DNA from: Micromonospora sp. RP3T | GTDB lineage: Bacteria > Actinomycetota > Actinomycetes > Mycobacteriales > Micromonosporaceae | Direction: 5' to 3' | Assembly (NCBI RefSeq): GCF_003027925.1 | Contig: NZ_PYPS01000053.1 | Coordinates: forward strand, 1 to 40,225 | DNA length: 40,225 nucleotides | Shown here: one piece after another, positions 15,625 through 23,911 of the stretch | Position numbering within the stretch: position 1 is the first letter of the stretch | Layout: each line of letters starts with the position of its first letter | The notes under the pieces: model-generated | What the model saw: only the letters and a program-made list of their open reading frames with translations | What the model was told of the DNA's origin: nothing | The model's database searches: none | Made by a program: the position numbers and the translations under genes

Positions 15625-15644
15625 AACTTACGCCAACGTAGGTT
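15625..15644. promoter_or_regulatory. Dyad operator upstream of the acyl-CoA ligase gene
   Basis: AACtTACG-CCAA-CGTAgGTT is a 20-bp inverted repeat with one mismatched pair. It is 15 bp upstream of a TAGGCT -10 (15660-15665) and so covers the -35 region. Size and symmetry suit a TetR-family fatty-acid-responsive repressor. No such regulator gene is adjacent. Confidence 0.6.
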
Positions 15645-15659
15645 ACCGGCCGGTTAAGT

Positions 15660-15665
15660 TAGGCT
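15660..15665 (+). promoter_or_regulatory. -10 element TAGGCT of the acyl-CoA ligase gene
   Basis: TAGGCT matches TAnnnT and sits 34 nt before the ATG at 15700. The transcript would carry the GAGGAGAG ribosome site, so this gene is leadered, unlike many neighbours. Confidence 0.5.
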
Positions 15666-15699
15666 GGGGCCGTCATCCGCGCAGCGAGGAGAGACGGCG

Positions 15700-17379
15700 A
15701 TGGACGCGACCGACCGGCGGCCCTGGACCCGCAGCTACGCGCCGGGCGTGCCGGCCGAGGTCCCGGAACCGGACGGCTCCCTCGTCGACCTGCTCACCGA
15801 CGCGGCCGGCCGGTTCGGGCCCCGGGTCGCGCTCGACTTCTACGGCGCCACCACCACCTTCACCGCACTCGCCGACCAGGTGGCCCGCGCCGCCGAGGCG
15901 CTGCGCCGACTCGGCGTCCGACCGGGTGACCGGGTGGCGCTGGTGCTGCCGAACTGTCCACAGCACGTGGTCGCGTTCTACGCGGTGCTGCGCCTCGGCG
16001 CGGTGGTCGTCGAGCACAACCCGCTGTACACCGCCGACGAGCTGGACCGGCAGCTCACCGACCACGGCGCCGCCGTCGCGATCACCTGGGACAAGGTCGC
16101 GCCGCTGGTGGCGGGACGCGGCGCCGTGCGTACCGTGGTGTCGGTCGACCTGACCGCGGCGCTGCCCCGACTCAAGCGGTGGGCGCTGCGGCTGCCGCTG
16201 CCGAAGGTCCGGGCCGCCCGCGCGGCCATGACCGGCCCCGCGCCCGGCGCGCGCGCCTGGTCGGAGCTGGTCGCCGCCGCCGCACCGCTGCCCGCCGCGC
16301 ATCCCGGCCCCGGCGTCGACGACGTGGCGCTGCTCCAGTACACCGGCGGAACCACCGGCGTGCCGAAGGGCGCCGTGCTCACCCACCGCAACCTGCGGGC
16401 CAACGCCGCGCAGGGCCGGGCCTGGGTGCCCGGCCTGCGCGACGGCGCGGAGACCGTGTACGCGGTGCTGCCGCTGTTCCACGCCTACGGCCTGACGCTC
16501 TGCCTCACCTTCGCCGTCGGCATCGGGGCGACGCTGGTGCTGTTCCCCCGCTTCGACGCCGACCAGGTGCTCGACGCGGCCCGCCGCCGCCCGCCGACGT
16601 TCCTGCCCGCCGTGCCGCCGGTCTACGCGCGGCTGGCCACCGCGGCCCGCGAGCGCGGCGTCGACCTCGCCTCGATCCGGTACGCCATCTCCGGCGCGAT
16701 GGCGTTGCCGCCGGCCACGGTGGAGCTGTGGGAGTCGGTGACCGGCGGACTGCTGGTGGAGGGCTACGGGATGACCGAGACGTCCCCGATCACGCTGGGC
16801 AACCCGGTCGCGCCGACCCGCCGGCCCGGCACGGTCGGGGTGCCGTTCCCCTCCACCGACGTGCGCATCGTCGACCCCGAGGACCCGGGCCGCGACCGTG
16901 CCCCCGGCGAGGCCGGCGAGCTGCTGGTACGCGGCCCGCAGGTGTTCACCGGCTACTGGAACCGGCCCGAGGAGACGGCGAAGGTGCTGCTGCCCGACGG
17001 CTGGCTGCGCACCGGCGACATCGTCACCATGGACGCCGACGGCTTCGTGACGGTGGTCGACCGGATCAAGGAACTCATCATCACCGGCGGCTTCAACGTC
17101 TACCCGTCCGAGGTGGAGGACGCGCTGCGCCGCGTACCCGGCGTCCGCGAGGCCGCCGCCGTGGGCGTGCCGACCGCGGACGGCGAGGAGGTCGTCGCCG
17201 CGGTGGTGCTCGACCCCGCCGTGGCCGCCACCCCGGAGGCGATCCGCACCGCCTGCCGCGCCCACCTGGCCGGCTACAAGGTGCCCCGCCGGATCGTGGT
17301 GGTCGAGGACCTGCCCCGCTCCCAGATCGGCAAGATCCTGCGCCGCGAGGTCCGCGACCGGCTCCTCGCCGACGGCTGA
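15700..17379 (+). CDS. fadD: Long-chain fatty acid-CoA ligase
   Basis: This 559-aa ANL-superfamily enzyme activates a fatty acid to the acyl-adenylate and then to the CoA thioester. The P-loop-like AMP motif is YTGGTTGVPKG, the A5 motif GYGMTETSP, the A7 motif WLRTGD, the A8 hinge DRIKELIITGGFNVYPSEVE, and the catalytic Lys lies in SQIGKILRRE near the C-terminus. Length and order match FadD-type ligases acting on medium- or long-chain acids, and chain specificity cannot be read. GAGGAGAG precedes ATG 15700. The gene stands alone behind a dyad operator, suggesting derepression by an acyl-CoA-sensing regulator. Confidence 0.9.
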   Translation: MDATDRRPWTRSYAPGVPAEVPEPDGSLVDLLTDAAGRFGPRVALDFYGATTTFTALADQVARAAEALRRLGVRPGDRVALVLPNCPQHVVAFYAVLRLGAVVVEHNPLYTADELDRQLTDHGAAVAITWDKVAPLVAGRGAVRTVVSVDLTAALPRLKRWALRLPLPKVRAARAAMTGPAPGARAWSELVAAAAPLPAAHPGPGVDDVALLQYTGGTTGVPKGAVLTHRNLRANAAQGRAWVPGLRDGAETVYAVLPLFHAYGLTLCLTFAVGIGATLVLFPRFDADQVLDAARRRPPTFLPAVPPVYARLATAARERGVDLASIRYAISGAMALPPATVELWESVTGGLLVEGYGMTETSPITLGNPVAPTRRPGTVGVPFPSTDVRIVDPEDPGRDRAPGEAGELLVRGPQVFTGYWNRPEETAKVLLPDGWLRTGDIVTMDADGFVTVVDRIKELIITGGFNVYPSEVEDALRRVPGVREAAAVGVPTADGEEVVAAVVLDPAVAATPEAIRTACRAHLAGYKVPRRIVVVEDLPRSQIGKILRREVRDRLLADG

Positions 17380-17468
17380 GGTCCCGGCCGGCGCGACGTC
17401 GTCGACCGACGTTCTGCCCAGCGCGAAGTCACCGGCCGCGACCGGTCCGCGCGGGCCACACTCGGGGG

Positions 17469-17837
17469 GTGACGACCCTCGGATCCGACGCGGCACAGGC
17501 CCGCCTCACGGCGCTCTACGCGGCGTTCAACGAACGCGACGTGCCGACCCTGCTGACGGCCATGACGCCGGACGTCTCCTGGCCCAACGGCTGGGAGGGT
17601 GGGGTGCTCCGGGGCCGGGCCGAGGTGGGCGACTACTGGCGGCGGCAGTGGGCTGAGCTCGACCCGTCGGTGACGCCGACCGCCTTCACCGTGGAACCCG
17701 ACGGCCGGGTCGCCGTGTCGGTCCGCCAGGTGGTGCGGGACCGGGCCGGCGTCGAGCTGGCGGACCACACCGTCACGCACGTCTACCGCCTCGTCGACGG
17801 TCTGGTGGCCGAGATGGAGATCCGCCCGGGGCCCTGA
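17469..17837 (+). CDS. SnoaL-like / NTF2-family protein
   Basis: This 122-aa protein has the SnoaL/NTF2 cone fold signature: ALYAAFNERDVPTLLTAMT for the first helices, DVSWPNGWEGGVLRGRAEVGDYW, and a strand-rich end THVYRLVDGLVAEMEI. Family members include small isomerases and many ligand-binding proteins of unknown function. GTG 17469 follows a G-rich run rather than a clean ribosome site. It lies 89 bp after fadD and converges on the response regulator. Confidence 0.75.
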   Translation: MTTLGSDAAQARLTALYAAFNERDVPTLLTAMTPDVSWPNGWEGGVLRGRAEVGDYWRRQWAELDPSVTPTAFTVEPDGRVAVSVRQVVRDRAGVELADHTVTHVYRLVDGLVAEMEIRPGP

Positions 17838-17847
17838 CCGCCGGTCG

Positions 17848-18453
17848 TCAGAGCCAGCCGTTCGCCCGCGCGGTCCGCGCCGCCTCGATCCGGTTGCGGG
17901 TGCCGGTCTTGCCGATCGCCGCCGACAAGTAGTTGCGGACCGTGCTCTCCGACAGGTGCAGCTCGCCGGCGATGTCGGCCACGGTGGCCCCGTCCTCGGC
18001 GGTGGCAAGCACCGCGCGTTCCCGGTCGGTCAGCGGGTCGGGACCGGCCGACAGCGCCGCCGCCGCCAACACCGGGTCGATCACCCGCTCGCCGGCCAGC
18101 ACCCGCCGGACCGCCGCCGCCAACTCCGCCACCGGCCCGTCCTTCACCAGGAAACCCCGGGCGCCGGCCTCCATCGCCCGGCGGAGGTAGCCGGGCCGGC
18201 CGAACGTGGTCAAAATGAGCACCCGGCAGTCGGGCACCTCGGTGCGTAGCGCGGCGGCGGCCTCCAGACCGGTGCCGTCGGGCATCTCGATGTCGAGCAG
18301 CGCCACGTCCGGCCGGGTCCGCCGGGCCGCCGCCACCGCGCCCGCGCCGGTGCTCTCCTCGGCCACCACCTCGAGGTCCGGTTCGAGGTTCAGCAGCAGA
18401 GCCAACGCGCCCCGCATCATGCCCTGGTCCTCGGCGAGGAGCAGCCGGATCAC
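17848..18453 (-). CDS. NarL/LuxR-family response regulator
   Basis: This 201-aa protein has a receiver domain (1-120) with acidic pocket AEDQ, phospho-acceptor Asp54 in ALLDIEMPDG, Thr in ILTTFG and Lys in FLVKDG. A LuxR-type helix-turn-helix follows (about 137-195: LTDRERAVLATAEDGATVAD, then LHLSESTVRNYLSAAIGKTG). It would be phosphorylated by the kinase encoded immediately upstream, whose TGA overlaps its GTG (GTGA). The likely target is the promoter of the ABC transporter operon of which it is the last gene. Confidence 0.92.
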   Translation of the reverse strand: MIRLLLAEDQGMMRGALALLLNLEPDLEVVAEESTGAGAVAAARRTRPDVALLDIEMPDGTGLEAAAALRTEVPDCRVLILTTFGRPGYLRRAMEAGARGFLVKDGPVAELAAAVRRVLAGERVIDPVLAAAALSAGPDPLTDRERAVLATAEDGATVADIAGELHLSESTVRNYLSAAIGKTGTRNRIEAARTARANGWL

Positions 18454-19592
18454 GTCGGCACCGCCGCGGCCGGCCGCCGGTCGATCCGGGCGGTGAGCAG
18501 CAGGCCGCCGCCGGGCGCCGGTCCGACGTCCAGCGTGCCCCGGGCCCGGCCCAGCCGCTCGGCGAGTCCACGCAGCCCGTTGCCGAGCCCGGGCCGGCCG
18601 CCGATGCCGTCGTCCCGCACGGTCAGCACCGACCCGCCGCGTCCGGTGTGCAGCGCGATCTCGCACCGGGACGCCCGGCTGTGCCGCAGCACGTTCGTCA
18701 CCGCCTCGCGGAGCACCCAGCCGAACACGTCGTCGGCGGCCACGCCGAGCGGGTCACCGCTGCGGCGTACCGTCACCGCGATCCCCGCGTCAGCCAGGGC
18801 GACCCGGGCGTTCGCCAGCTCCCGGCCGAAGCTGTGGTCCCGGTAACCGGTGACCGCCTCGCGGACCTCCGCGAGCGCGGTCCGGCCGATCCGCTCGATG
18901 TCCGCGGCCTCCGTCGCCGCCCGGTCCGGGTCGGTCCGGGCCAGCCGGCGGGCCACCTCCGCCTTGACCACCACCAACGACAGCGTGTGCCCGAGCAGGT
19001 CGTGCAGGTCCCGGGCGAACCGGAGCCGTTCCTGCCGCACCGCCGAACGGGCCAGCTCCCGCTGGGTCCGGCGCAGCTCGTCGACGAGCTGCGCCATCCG
19101 GGCGAACGCCAGCGTCATGGCCCCGGCGAGCATGGTGACCAGCGCGGTCTGCGCGGTGTCGGCGACCGGCGCGCCCCGAGCCGCGCCGATCACCGGAACC
19201 GCCGCGACCGCGACGCCGACCCAGGCGGCGCCCCGCGCCGGCCGGGCCACCGTCACGGCGCCCGCCGCCGCCACGTACATCAGCAGGATCAGCCAGCCGC
19301 CCGGCCCACCGGCGTAGGCGCCGGCCAGGCCGGCGCCGAGCAGCGCGAACAGCGCCAGTCCGAGGCGCCGGAGGGTCGGCGGGACCGGCAGGGACGCCAC
19401 CGGCACGGCCACCAACGCGAGGTAGAGCAGCGCGAACGCGACCAGTCCGACGGCCGCCGGCGCGGCGGGCCGCACCCGGCCCCCGGCGATCGCGGCGGCC
19501 GGCGGGACCAGCAGCCAGAACCACAGCGTGTGGGCCGCGACCAGCGCGATGCCGCGTCGCCGCCGGGCGGCGTCCGGGTCGGTGACGGCCAT
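18450..19592 (-). CDS. Sensor histidine kinase (HisKA_3 type)
   Basis: This 380-aa membrane kinase has five or six N-terminal spans without an obvious extracellular sensor domain. The H-box is RFARDLHDLLGHTLS (phospho-His about 197), and an HATPase domain carries the N-box LREAVTNVLRHSRAS and the G-box DDGIGGRPGLGNGLRGL. Such intramembrane-sensing kinases often report on antibiotics or envelope stress, frequently through an adjacent ABC transporter. I prefer ATG 19592 over an in-frame GTG at 19601, because a TACGGT -10 on the minus strand (19605-19600) ends exactly 7 nt before it. Confidence 0.9.
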   Translation of the reverse strand: MAVTDPDAARRRRGIALVAAHTLWFWLLVPPAAAIAGGRVRPAAPAAVGLVAFALLYLALVAVPVASLPVPPTLRRLGLALFALLGAGLAGAYAGGPGGWLILLMYVAAAGAVTVARPARGAAWVGVAVAAVPVIGAARGAPVADTAQTALVTMLAGAMTLAFARMAQLVDELRRTQRELARSAVRQERLRFARDLHDLLGHTLSLVVVKAEVARRLARTDPDRAATEAADIERIGRTALAEVREAVTGYRDHSFGRELANARVALADAGIAVTVRRSGDPLGVAADDVFGWVLREAVTNVLRHSRASRCEIALHTGRGGSVLTVRDDGIGGRPGLGNGLRGLAERLGRARGTLDVGPAPGGGLLLTARIDRRPAAAVPT

Positions 19593-19599
19593 GGCAGAC

Positions 19600-19605
19600 A
19601 CCGTA
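19600..19605 (-). promoter_or_regulatory. -10 element TACGGT, internal leaderless promoter
   Basis: The minus-strand hexamer TACGGT is followed by 7 nt and then the kinase ATG at 19592. It would give the kinase and regulator an expression source separate from the ABC genes, as a sensor pair needs. Confidence 0.5.
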
Positions 19606-19611
19606 CGACCG

Positions 19612-20340
19612 TCAGCGGCGGCCGGTCGAGCGACGGTACGCGCCGGTCGCCAACCCGGCGAACGCCACCGTCCAGGCGAGCAGCACCGTCAACCCGACCG
19701 GGCTGGGCGCCCGACCGTCGACCGTCCGCCAGCCCAGTTCGGCGAACCGGTACGTGGGCAGCGCGTGCGCCAGGTCCCGCAGCGCGTCCGGGAAGTAGGC
19801 CACCGGCACGAGCAGGCCACCGAGCACGGACAGGGTGAGGAAGGCGAGGAAGACGGCCGGCTGGGCGAGGTGCGGCGCGAGTCCGTACCCGATGGCGAGC
19901 CCGAGCAGCGCGAACGGCGCGGTGCCGACCCACAGCAGCGCCACCAGCGCCGCCCAGCGGCCGGCGGAGAGCGTGACGTGGTGCTGGAGCACGCCGGTGA
20001 GGCCCACCGCGACGACCGCCGGTACGCCGCTGAGCATGCTGGTGAGGGCCTTGGCGGCCAGCACCCGGCCGGGTGGCAGCGGGGTGACACGGAGCTGACG
20101 CAGCCAACCCGACGCGCGCTCCTGGGCGACCGACCCGGCCACCGTGAGCGCACCGGCCACCGCGCCGTAGCCGGCCAGGCCGACCATCAGCGCGGTCGCG
20201 GCGTCGAGGCCGGACAACCGGTCGTCGCCGGCCAGCGGCGAAAAGATCAGGTACGTGACGACCGGCCCCAGGACCGTGAACATCGTCAGCCGGGGGTCCC
20301 GGACCAGCCGCCGCAGCTCGAATCGCAGGTAGGCGCGCAT
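19612..20340 (-). CDS. ABC-2 type transporter permease
   Basis: This 242-aa protein has six hydrophobic spans and begins with the ABC-2 signature MRAYLRFELRRLVRDPRLTM. The segment ERASGWLRQLRVTPLPPGRV is the conserved cytoplasmic coupling helix of DrrB/NodJ-like permeases. It pairs with the ATPase encoded 1 bp upstream (TGACATG junction). Such pairs export drugs, lipids or peptides, and the substrate is unknown. The kinase gene begins 19 bp downstream. Confidence 0.88.
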   Translation of the reverse strand: MRAYLRFELRRLVRDPRLTMFTVLGPVVTYLIFSPLAGDDRLSGLDAATALMVGLAGYGAVAGALTVAGSVAQERASGWLRQLRVTPLPPGRVLAAKALTSMLSGVPAVVAVGLTGVLQHHVTLSAGRWAALVALLWVGTAPFALLGLAIGYGLAPHLAQPAVFLAFLTLSVLGGLLVPVAYFPDALRDLAHALPTYRFAELGWRTVDGRAPSPVGLTVLLAWTVAFAGLATGAYRRSTGRR

Positions 20341-20341
20341 G

Positions 20342-21235
<894 letters not shown>

Positions 21236-21242
21236 ACCGGAG

Positions 21243-21248
21243 ACGGTA
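21243..21248 (-). promoter_or_regulatory. -10 element TACCGT, leaderless start of the ABC operon
   Basis: TACCGT on the minus strand is followed by exactly 7 nt and then the GTG of the ATPase gene. It would be the main promoter of the ABC/two-component operon. Confidence 0.55.
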
Positions 21249-21358
21249 GAAGCCGGTGGTGGTGGGACGGCAGGGCCGGCGATACCCGACCGGCCGGTAC
21301 AAATGTCACCACGATCTCTTCCGTTTGCCGTGCCGGGCGACCGGGTAGCCGACGCTCC

Positions 21359-21589
21359 ATGATGGATTCACGGGGCAAGGCGATCGGGCGTTACCTCCTG
21401 CGACTGGTCGGCGGGGTGTCGGTGATCATCGGTCTGCTCATGGTGTTCGGCAGTCTCGCCGACGGCAACCTCGTCGGCATCGTGCTCAGCGCCGTGCTCA
21501 TCGGCGGCGGGGTGTTCGCGCTCAAGCGTTCCGGCGGCCCCCGTCGGGCGGGCGAACCGGGATCGGTGGCCCGCCCGGCGTCGCACTGA
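21359..21589 (+). CDS. Small two-span membrane protein
   Basis: This 76-aa protein begins MMDSRGKAIGRYLLRL. Two hydrophobic helices follow (about 16-32, VGGVSVIIGLLMVFGSL; and 37-53, NLVGIVLSAVLIGGGVFAL), then a polar tail. The start is set by the ATG pair at 21359/21362. There is no clear ribosome site, and a possible TAGCCG -10 lies 7 nt upstream. The function is unknown. It is divergent from the ABC operon, and the 123-bp spacer includes an AT-richer patch around 21297-21330. Confidence 0.65.
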   Translation: MMDSRGKAIGRYLLRLVGGVSVIIGLLMVFGSLADGNLVGIVLSAVLIGGGVFALKRSGGPRRAGEPGSVARPASH

Positions 21590-21628
21590 CCCGGCTGCCG
21601 GCTACCGGCGTTTGTCGGTGCCTGCGCC

Positions 21629-21634
21629 TAGGCT
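21629..21634 (+). promoter_or_regulatory. -10 element TAGGCT, leaderless start
   Basis: TAGGCT ends 6 nt before ATG 21641, and no ribosome site is present between them, so the following gene is probably leaderless. Confidence 0.55.
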
Positions 21635-21640
21635 GGGGCG

Positions 21641-22783
21641 ATGGTCGACCGGCGTCAGGTGATGAGTTTCCGCGTGCGGGCCCAGCAACTCGACCGCGTC
21701 GAGGGCGCGCTCGTCGACACCGCCGTGCTCGACCTGGGCGTGCAGGACACCGGCCCGGACGGCGCCCGCTGGGCGCTGGCCCTGCGGGGGGTCGACGCGT
21801 CGGCGCTCTCCGACGACGAGGTGGTCCTGCTGTGGACGGTGCGCGGCGCGCCCCACCTCTACCGCCGCGCCGACGTCGGCCGGGTCGCGGCCGCGGTCGA
21901 GCCGTTCACCGACGCCGACGCCGGCAAGCGCATCTACGATGCCGCCAGACCGTTGAAGGCGGCCGGCATCGGCATCGTGACCGCGCTCGACGAGGTGGCC
22001 GGGCGGATGCGCGCGATCGTCACCGAGCCGACCGTCAAGGGCGACGTCTCGGCCCGCCTCGCCACCCAGCTCCCCGAGCCCTACCTGCGGTTCTGCCGGC
22101 CCTGCCAGGCCACCCACCTCTACGAGATGCCGTTCCGGCTGGCCGCCGTGCGCGCCGGGCTGGAGCTGACGCCCGGCACGTCCCCACCGGTGCTGCGCCG
22201 CATCCCGGCGTTCCGCCGGGCGGCGGACCCCGGCGACCGGTTCGACCTGGTCCGCGCCTATCTCCGGCTGCTCGGCCCGGCCACCCCGAAGCACGTGGCC
22301 GACTACCTCGACGCCCCGGTCAAGGACGTGCGGGCGCGCTGGCCGCAGGACGTGGTGGAGGTGCCGGTCGACGGCGAGACCCGCTGGCTGCTCGCCGAGG
22401 ACGAGACGGCGACGGCGACGGCCGGGGCCACGGTGACCCGGCTGCTCGGCCCGTACGACCTGTTCCTCCAGGCGAAGGACCGCGCGACGCTGGTGCCGGA
22501 CCCGGCCCGGGCCAAGGAGCTGTGGCCGGTGCTGGGCCGTCCCGGCGCTGTCCTGGTCGACGGTGACCTGGTCGGCACCTGGCGGCCCCGCAAGTCCGGC
22601 GCGAGGCTGACGGTCGCCGTGCAGCCTTGGCAGAAGCTCCCCGACAGCCGCCGCCGGGCGGTCGTCGAGCAGGCCGAACTCCTCGCCACGCACCGCTCGG
22701 CCGCGCTCGCCGCTGTCGAGCAGGCCGAACTCCTCGCCACGCACCGCTCGGCCGCGCTCGCCGCTGTCGAGTTCGCCGACTGA
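21641..22783 (+). CDS. AlkZ-like winged-helix DNA-binding protein
   Basis: This 380-aa protein belongs to the HTH_42/AlkZ family: VLLWTVRGAPHLYRRADV, MPFRLAAVRAGLEL, FDLVRAYLRLLGPATPKHVADY and LLGPYDLFLQAKDRATLVPD are typical stretches. Characterised members are DNA glycosylases that unhook interstrand cross-links or remove bulky N-alkyl lesions, and several protect producers of DNA-damaging natural products. Whether this one is catalytic is unknown. The C-terminus contains a perfect 17-residue tandem duplication (VEQAELLATHRSAALAA twice, then VEFAD) encoded by the 51-bp repeat at 22664-22765. The start ATG 21641 has a leaderless -10. Confidence 0.82.
   Translation: MVDRRQVMSFRVRAQQLDRVEGALVDTAVLDLGVQDTGPDGARWALALRGVDASALSDDEVVLLWTVRGAPHLYRRADVGRVAAAVEPFTDADAGKRIYDAARPLKAAGIGIVTALDEVAGRMRAIVTEPTVKGDVSARLATQLPEPYLRFCRPCQATHLYEMPFRLAAVRAGLELTPGTSPPVLRRIPAFRRAADPGDRFDLVRAYLRLLGPATPKHVADYLDAPVKDVRARWPQDVVEVPVDGETRWLLAEDETATATAGATVTRLLGPYDLFLQAKDRATLVPDPARAKELWPVLGRPGAVLVDGDLVGTWRPRKSGARLTVAVQPWQKLPDSRRRAVVEQAELLATHRSAALAAVEQAELLATHRSAALAAVEFAD
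22664..22765 (+). repeat. Perfect 51-bp tandem duplication in the AlkZ-like gene
   Basis: Copies 22664-22714 and 22715-22765 are identical in all 51 bases, and a third copy begins (GTCGAG) before diverging. The unit is a multiple of three, so the frame is kept and 17 residues are doubled. Complete identity suggests a recent slippage or recombination event. Confidence 0.95.
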
Positions 22784-22804
22784 CAGGAGCCATGACGTCT
22801 GTCG

Positions 22805-23485
22805 TCAGGCGAAGCAATCGATCGTCGCGGGCACCAGGCCGTGGCGGCGTGCCACGTCGGTGAGCCGGCGCAGCAGCGGACGCAGCGCGTCCCGGTGCGC
22901 CGGCTCGACGGTCACGTCCAGGCACCACGCCACACCGCCGCCGACGCGGCGCAGGTCCCAGCGGAAGGTGGTGTCGTCGACGTGTAGCCGCCCGGTGCCG
23001 GCGACACCCGGGCCGGTGCCGTCGGAGAGCCGCAGGGCGGTCCGGAGGCCGGCCAGCCGCCCGTTGTCGAGTTCACCGGCGAACAGCACCCGCCACACCG
23101 GCGGTCCGTCGCCGAGCCGCAGCGGCGCCACGGCCGCCAGCGGCACGTCGTCCCGGAAGTGGCCGCGCAGCACGTCCTCGTCCGGCAGCGCGCCGCCGCC
23201 CGACCGGAGGTACGCCTCCTCGGCGGCGGCCCTGGTGACCGCCCGCAGCCGGGCCCGGACGCCGGGGTCCGCGCGGACCGCGCGGGCGAACGCGGCGGAA
23301 CTCCACCACCCGCCGTCCGCCGGGGTCCAACCGGCGGTCCGCAGGCGCGTCGCCGAAAGATCGTCGGCCAGCACCCACTCCTCGACCAGCAGCCCGGGCG
23401 GCGCGGCCGGCGCACCGGCCGGGCACAGCAGGTAGTAGTCGAACGCGGACGTGACGGCGGACGACGTCACCGAGGTGGCGGACAC
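22805..23485 (-). CDS. Uncharacterised protein
   Basis: I do not recognise the family of this 226-aa protein. It is soluble, with no signal peptide or membrane span. A Trp-rich middle (TPADGGWWSSAAFARAV) is followed by a helical Arg-rich part and a C-terminal alpha/beta pattern (WDLRRVGGGVAWCLDVTVEP, then LRRLTDVARRHGLVPATID). Third-position GC is high throughout, so it is a real gene. The GTG at 23485 is chosen because a TACCGT -10 on the minus strand ends 6 nt before it. It lies 18 bp after the stop of the decayed methyltransferase and converges on the AlkZ-like gene. Confidence 0.6.
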   Translation of the reverse strand: MSATSVTSSAVTSAFDYYLLCPAGAPAAPPGLLVEEWVLADDLSATRLRTAGWTPADGGWWSSAAFARAVRADPGVRARLRAVTRAAAEEAYLRSGGGALPDEDVLRGHFRDDVPLAAVAPLRLGDGPPVWRVLFAGELDNGRLAGLRTALRLSDGTGPGVAGTGRLHVDDTTFRWDLRRVGGGVAWCLDVTVEPAHRDALRPLLRRLTDVARRHGLVPATIDCFA

Positions 23486-23491
23486 CAGGGC

Positions 23492-23497
23492 ACGGTA
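23492..23497 (-). promoter_or_regulatory. -10 element TACCGT, leaderless start
   Basis: The minus-strand hexamer is followed by 6 nt and the GTG at 23485. It therefore lies within the 18-bp spacer after the methyltransferase remnant. Confidence 0.5.
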
Positions 23498-23503
23498 CCG
23501 CCG

Positions 23504-23858
23504 TCACCGGTGGGCGAAGACGAAGCCGCCCTCGACACCGGTCGAGGCGGGTCATCGAACCCACCTCGAAGCGCAGCCCGGGGTGGTCCCGCCGGGCCAC
23601 CTCGATCATGCCGGGTGACAGGTCGACGCCGAACGCGTCCAGACCGAGCCCGTGCAGGTGGCCGGTGATCCGGCCGGGGCCGCACCCGACGTCGGCCACC
23701 GGCCCGCCGCCCCGGGCCCGCACCAGCTCGGTGAAGAGCGCCAGGATGCCCCGCTGGAACGGTTCCTCGGTGAGCGCGTCCCGCAGCAGGTCGGCGTAGC
23801 TGACCGCCACCGTGTCGTAGGAGGTGCGGATGTCGGCGAGCCAGTCGGGAGCCCTCAC
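23504..23858 (-). pseudogene. Methyltransferase remnant with internal deletion
   Basis: The N-terminal 107 residues are a good class I methyltransferase: a helical lead, motif I VADVGCGPGRITGHLHGLGL, FGVDLSPGMIEVARRDHPGL and then SMTRLD. After that the frame loses all similarity. Shifting by one base gives GVEGGFVFAHR and a TGA at 23506-23504, which looks like the natural end of such an enzyme. About 90-100 central and C-terminal residues are therefore missing and the join is out of frame. The join (about 23533-23548) falls in a CTCGAC-4-GTCGAG inverted repeat. The intact relative at 30359-30964 shows what is lost. In the original frame translation runs on to 23073 inside the next gene. Confidence 0.7.
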
Positions 23859-23865
23859 GTCGGGC

Positions 23866-23871
23866 AGGGTA
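23866..23871 (-). promoter_or_regulatory. -10 element TACCCT of the methyltransferase remnant
   Basis: The minus-strand TACCCT is followed by exactly 7 nt and the GTG at 23858. The leaderless promoter of the damaged gene is thus still recognisable. Confidence 0.45.
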
Positions 23872-23911
23872 ACCGGTTGCGGGCGCGCGCCGGGCCGGCC
23901 AGGCTGCCGGC

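Noticed and set aside
23073..23503. C-terminal half of a 261-aa protein from 23858
   Set aside because: It is an out-of-frame translation of the following unknown gene after the deletion junction, with Arg/Gly-rich shadow composition.
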